Assembly: GCA_029339505.1 (NCBI GenBank)
Contig: JAQISU010000096.1
Location: 2,318,501-2,382,500 of the forward strand
Length of the DNA: 64,000 bases
Direction of reading: 5' to 3'
Origin: Unio delphinus
Taxonomy: Eukaryota; Mollusca; Bivalvia; Unionida; Unionidae
This document shows positions 60,779 through 64,000 of this stretch, in pieces. The position numbers and the translations under genes were made by a program. Under the pieces are notes generated by a model. It worked only from the letters and a program-made list of their open reading frames with translations. It ran no database searches and was not told the origin of the DNA. How positions within the stretch are numbered: position 1 is the first letter of the stretch; each line of letters begins with the position of its first letter.

Positions 60779-61177
60779 TTCATGTTAATGTCTTTGCTTC
60801 TACTGAAATACATCCTTGATTTGCTTGAACCTTTTAATTGCCAAGGAAGTTTATTAAGGGCATATGGGACTTTTAAAATAATTTATTGCCCATTTTTTTT
60901 TATCATGTTGCAATGGCTCTGACTTGAGGATGTTCTGACCCAACATCCACTTTCTTTTTTTTAAATGAATTATTTTAGAGTCTGTAAATGTATTGTACAA
61001 GTGTAGGAATCATGCTTAATTTTATAAAAAAAATTATATTTTCAAGCCCTGCCATTATTTCTTCATTAAATTACTTCCAATATTTAGAAAATACCATCAT
61101 TTTTCAAAAACAAAAATGGGAGAGATCCCACCCCCCTCAATTTTAAGTTCCCTGATTAATCACTTTTGTATTGAGGA

Positions 61178-61345
61178 GCCATGGTTGCTCAGTTAGTAGA
61201 GTGTCAGACTTGTAATCAAAGGGTTGCATGTATGATACCCAACCAGAGCAGCTACATCAGGGTGACCTTGAGAAAGGCACTTCCACTCCCATTTCATTAG
61301 AATGGTAAAGCCATTAATGTGTTTATAAGCACCAATTAAACAGCA
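61178..61345 (+). mobile_element. tRNA-derived SINE with tRNA-Thr-like head
   Basis: 'gccatggttgctcagttagtagag' (D-arm and A box), 'cagacttgtaatc' (anticodon-loop position, tgt), and 'gggttgcatgtatgataccc' (T-arm and B box) form a recognisable but degenerate tRNA. The body 'ccttgagaaaggcacttccactccc' carries the shared 'aaggcactt' motif. Confidence 0.82.
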
Positions 61346-62993
61346 ACAAAAACAACTATAAAATCAAATTACTTTAGTATCTCTCAGATACACTATAATA
61401 TTCAAAGATTGGCCCTATCTGAAAATCAAAGCTGTAAATAAATTTGTATGCTAGTATTTCAGCCCAGATGTATTTAGAACAAATAAATGTCCTTGAGTCC
61501 AGGGGCAGTCACTCTGTGAAGCTGTGAACATGTATGGTATAATGATATATATGATATTATCAATGACAGAATTTGCTGGAAATGTGTTGTGGGACCAATT
61601 AAAGAGCTGTTGTTCAGTCCCTGATAATGGAATATAATCTGTAGGGGTTTCCTTAATGAGGTAAAGTTGATCCACAGAGTTGGAGCTAAGACCTTTTATC
61701 AGCCCCCAGCCCTATGCAGGCAACATTGAAAAGATTTGGAATGGGAACTTCTTGGATGGAGGATGTGATAAGCATGTTGTTTATTAGGCAGATAGAATCT
61801 TATCAGAAATGCACACCATGATATTCCAAACATCTTTGTTCCAGTTTTATTTGTATATATCCTTATAGATTTGGGATAGTATCATATCCCATCATGCTTT
61901 TCATTATTTTCAGGCAAATGTTGAAGTAATTCCAAGCACTGTATTTAAATGCACAATGTTTGTATTTTTATGTCATGGCCATTTTTTCTGCTTTGAGAGA
62001 TACAATAAAGATAAAATATTTCACTGTTTAATTTGAATATTGATACTCATCTTCATAAAAAGAGGTTCTCAAAAATGTATATAACCTCCAACTGTTTTAG
62101 ATATCCTTTTAGGAAAAGGATGAGAAACATTGATGGCTGACTGTTTGTATAACCATGCATGATCCATGAGATTAGAATATGGCTTCTTCATTTGAAAAGA
62201 AATGTGCCCTTATCTCCAAGAAAGATTTTGAAAAATTTTTTTTTGAGCTGATGAAATATAATTGCTTAATGATAGAACTGAGAATGAATTTTCAAAGAAA
62301 CATTTTGAGATTGAATTTGGCCACTCAAGGTAGTATTTTGTAGGAAAGAAATATTAATGGATATATATTGATTTTTAAAAAAAAATATGCTTCTTGTGCT
62401 TAAAGTGGAGGCATACAGATTGGTTTTGTTCATCTCTTCCTCCATCCATCCATCTCTCCAGATAAAGTTGTTTGCAAGATTCTACAAAATCTAGTTAACA
62501 TACTGATACAAATGTAATTTGCTAGACATATTTGTGTCCATATGTAAATGGCCTGATAAAATTTATGTCATTGCAGCAAAAAAAAAAAAAAACCACCCCC
62601 CACATTGTTGTCTTGCATTTTGTGTTCGAGTAATTTTCTTAGCATGATTAAAGAAAAACAACTTTACGAAGACAAATTAAAAAAATGGTATGCATATTTA
62701 TATTCATAAGTCGAGGTCATGTTTAAATCTTCAGGCTGTTACAGTTCTTCAATTTTTTTTAAGGTGTGTATTTTTTACATTTCTTTTTACTTCGGCTTTT
62801 TCACAAAAACTTTGTTAACATGATAGAATAAAACCATCTTGAAGTTGACAAATGAAATATGACATGTATTTGTACATGTATGTTGAAAACTTGATTACAT
62901 TTTCATGTCATTATACATTACATGTATAGCAATTTTTCTAACTTGTTTCTTTTTTTATATTAATTGTAAGGACATTGTCTTTTTTGTCTGCAG
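61346..62993. other. No gene seen
   Basis: A+T-rich, with poly-A and poly-C runs near 62578-62600. No supported feature. Confidence 0.5.
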
Positions 62994-63157
62994 TGGGGAC
63001 AGGATATATGTTTTACAAATACAAATCCAGTTTTCAAGATGAAAGATATTTTCTTCTTTCAGAGAATGAAGGAAAATTATATATGTCGATCAATCTTAAA
63101 TATACTTCTTACTTAGTCTTCCAGCTCTCCTGTGTCTTAAAACAGGATCAAATATAA
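62994..63157 (+). CDS. Weak candidate exon, phase-compatible with Ig exon C
   Basis: A good acceptor ('gtcttttttgtctgcag', ending 62993) opens a frame in phase 1, the phase in which exon C ends. It reads 54 codons (GTGYMFYKYKSSF... to ...LKQDQI) to a stop at 63155-63157. No transmembrane segment, Ig cysteine pair or known motif is seen, no poly-A signal is obvious, and the next MITE starts right after. The phase match has a one-in-three chance probability. Confidence 0.15.
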
Positions 63158-63161
63158 GTTG

Positions 63162-63378
63162 ACCATATATTCTCAGTTATAAGTAAAGTCCAACTCCAAA
63201 ATCCAAAGGTCCTGATGTGTCATAGCGTAGTGGGCCTGCAGATTATGGTCTGTGCTGTTTATTCTACTGTTTACTCCTTCCAAGTTGTACAGATTCAGAT
63301 CTTCTGGCACATTATGCTCCGATAGGTCATGGTCTGTGCAGTTTGTAGTTGGACTCTAACTTATAAGTGAGTATATGA
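63162..63378. mobile_element. Two-hairpin foldback MITE
   Basis: Left end 'accatatattctcagttata', module 'aaggtcctgatgtgtcat...gcagattatggtctgtg', spacer 'attctactgtttactccttcc', module 'acagattcagatcttctgg...ataggtcatggtctgtg', right end 'acttataagtgagtatatg'. Confidence 0.83.
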
Positions 63379-64000
63379 ATAGTTCTTAATGCATAATAAC
63401 TATTACATGATATAAGAGACCTGGAATCCAGCTGCCAGCAATTAGGATTTCATGATCACCAGTTCTTATTGTAAGATTGTTATTCCTAACCACTTCACAG
63501 TAATGGAATAGGATAGAACAATTTATTGCTCTTACATTTAGATAGGTTCTTCCCTTTAATCTCTGGCATTAGTTATTTATTGTGTGATTTTGCACTCGGT
63601 TATCATCATCACAAAAATTACTATTTAATGCTCTGCAAAACATGCATTCAAACCATCAAATGGCTCATCTTGTCCGATTGATGTTCTTGTATGTATCATA
63701 CCAATTTATTATGTTCAGCCATTGCAAAATATACTGGCAGATAATAGCTTGTTTTGTTCCTTTTACTTGTTATTTAGTCTTGGGTTACTCATACTGTGTC
63801 TGCTGAGAGAATCTGGAAAAAAATATGGTAAAAGTAATCACATTCTTGATTATTTAGATCAGAGTGTCCAACCTGTGACCTGCGACATTCATACTATGTG
63901 GCACATGGCCATGATGTCAGTCCATTTGAAAATATGCATTTTACTTAATACTTATTCCAATTTTCTATACTGCTTTCTGATGTTGTTTTGAAGATCTACC
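63379..64000. other. No gene seen at the window end
   Basis: A 90-codon open frame at 63722-63991 has no recognised domain and begins in A+T-rich sequence; not supported as an exon. Confidence 0.45.

Noticed and set aside
61178..61250. tRNA-Thr gene
   Set aside because: Arms do not pair well enough, the sequence continues into a SINE body, and similar heads occur on other SINEs here.

Overview
The window looks like nuclear DNA of an invertebrate animal, most likely a mollusc (a bivalve fits best). It is A+T-rich and intron-dominated, with short exons bounded by GT/AG sites. It is packed with tRNA-derived SINEs, foldback MITEs, hAT-type MITEs, a DIRS tyrosine-recombinase retrotransposon, a CR1/L2-like LINE fragment and many micro- and minisatellites. 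There are no operons, ribosome binding sites, CRISPR arrays or prokaryotic genes. Long open frames are nearly all chance or repeat-derived. The species call is inference from repeat content and gene structure only.

The one well-supported cellular gene is on the + strand. Three exons (10817-11092, 22821-22951, 29822-30011) encode two consecutive immunoglobulin-like domains. The first domain fits one symmetric phase 1-1 exon. The second is split by a phase 0 intron into a 1-0 exon and a 0-1 exon. All phases are mutually compatible, so this is part of a larger immunoglobulin-superfamily (IgSF) gene with introns of about 11.7 and 6.9 kb. Its start, membrane or cytoplasmic parts and end are not identified here. 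A second, weaker gene signal is a possible signal-peptide exon at 44401-44594 (+), perhaps the beginning of a downstream gene. A phase-compatible candidate exon at 62994-63157 is only a suggestion.

Layout. 0-2 kb: degenerate LINE split by a 176-bp hAT MITE. 2-10 kb: MITE and SINE copies and a ~1 kb array of 31-bp repeats. 10.8-11.1 kb: Ig exon A. 11.1-22.8 kb: intron holding SINEs, a minus-strand LTR-element gag/protease relic, a ~4 kb degenerate DIRS element, a 1.3 kb terminal-inverted-repeat (TIR) element and a 470-bp hAT MITE. 22.8-30.0 kb: Ig exons B and C, with degenerate tandem repeats between them. 29.1-32.2 kb: exon C is flanked by tandem arrays on both sides. 32-64 kb: no confident exon except the signal-peptide candidate; instead many copies of a palindromic MITE with two internal hairpins, more SINEs, a third hAT-like MITE, and a second 31-bp array in inverted orientation at 59.2-59.8 kb.

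No clearly new functional system is visible. The most unusual elements are the two-hairpin MITE family (about 20 copies), the inverted related minisatellite pair, and the tandem arrays crowding Ig exon C.
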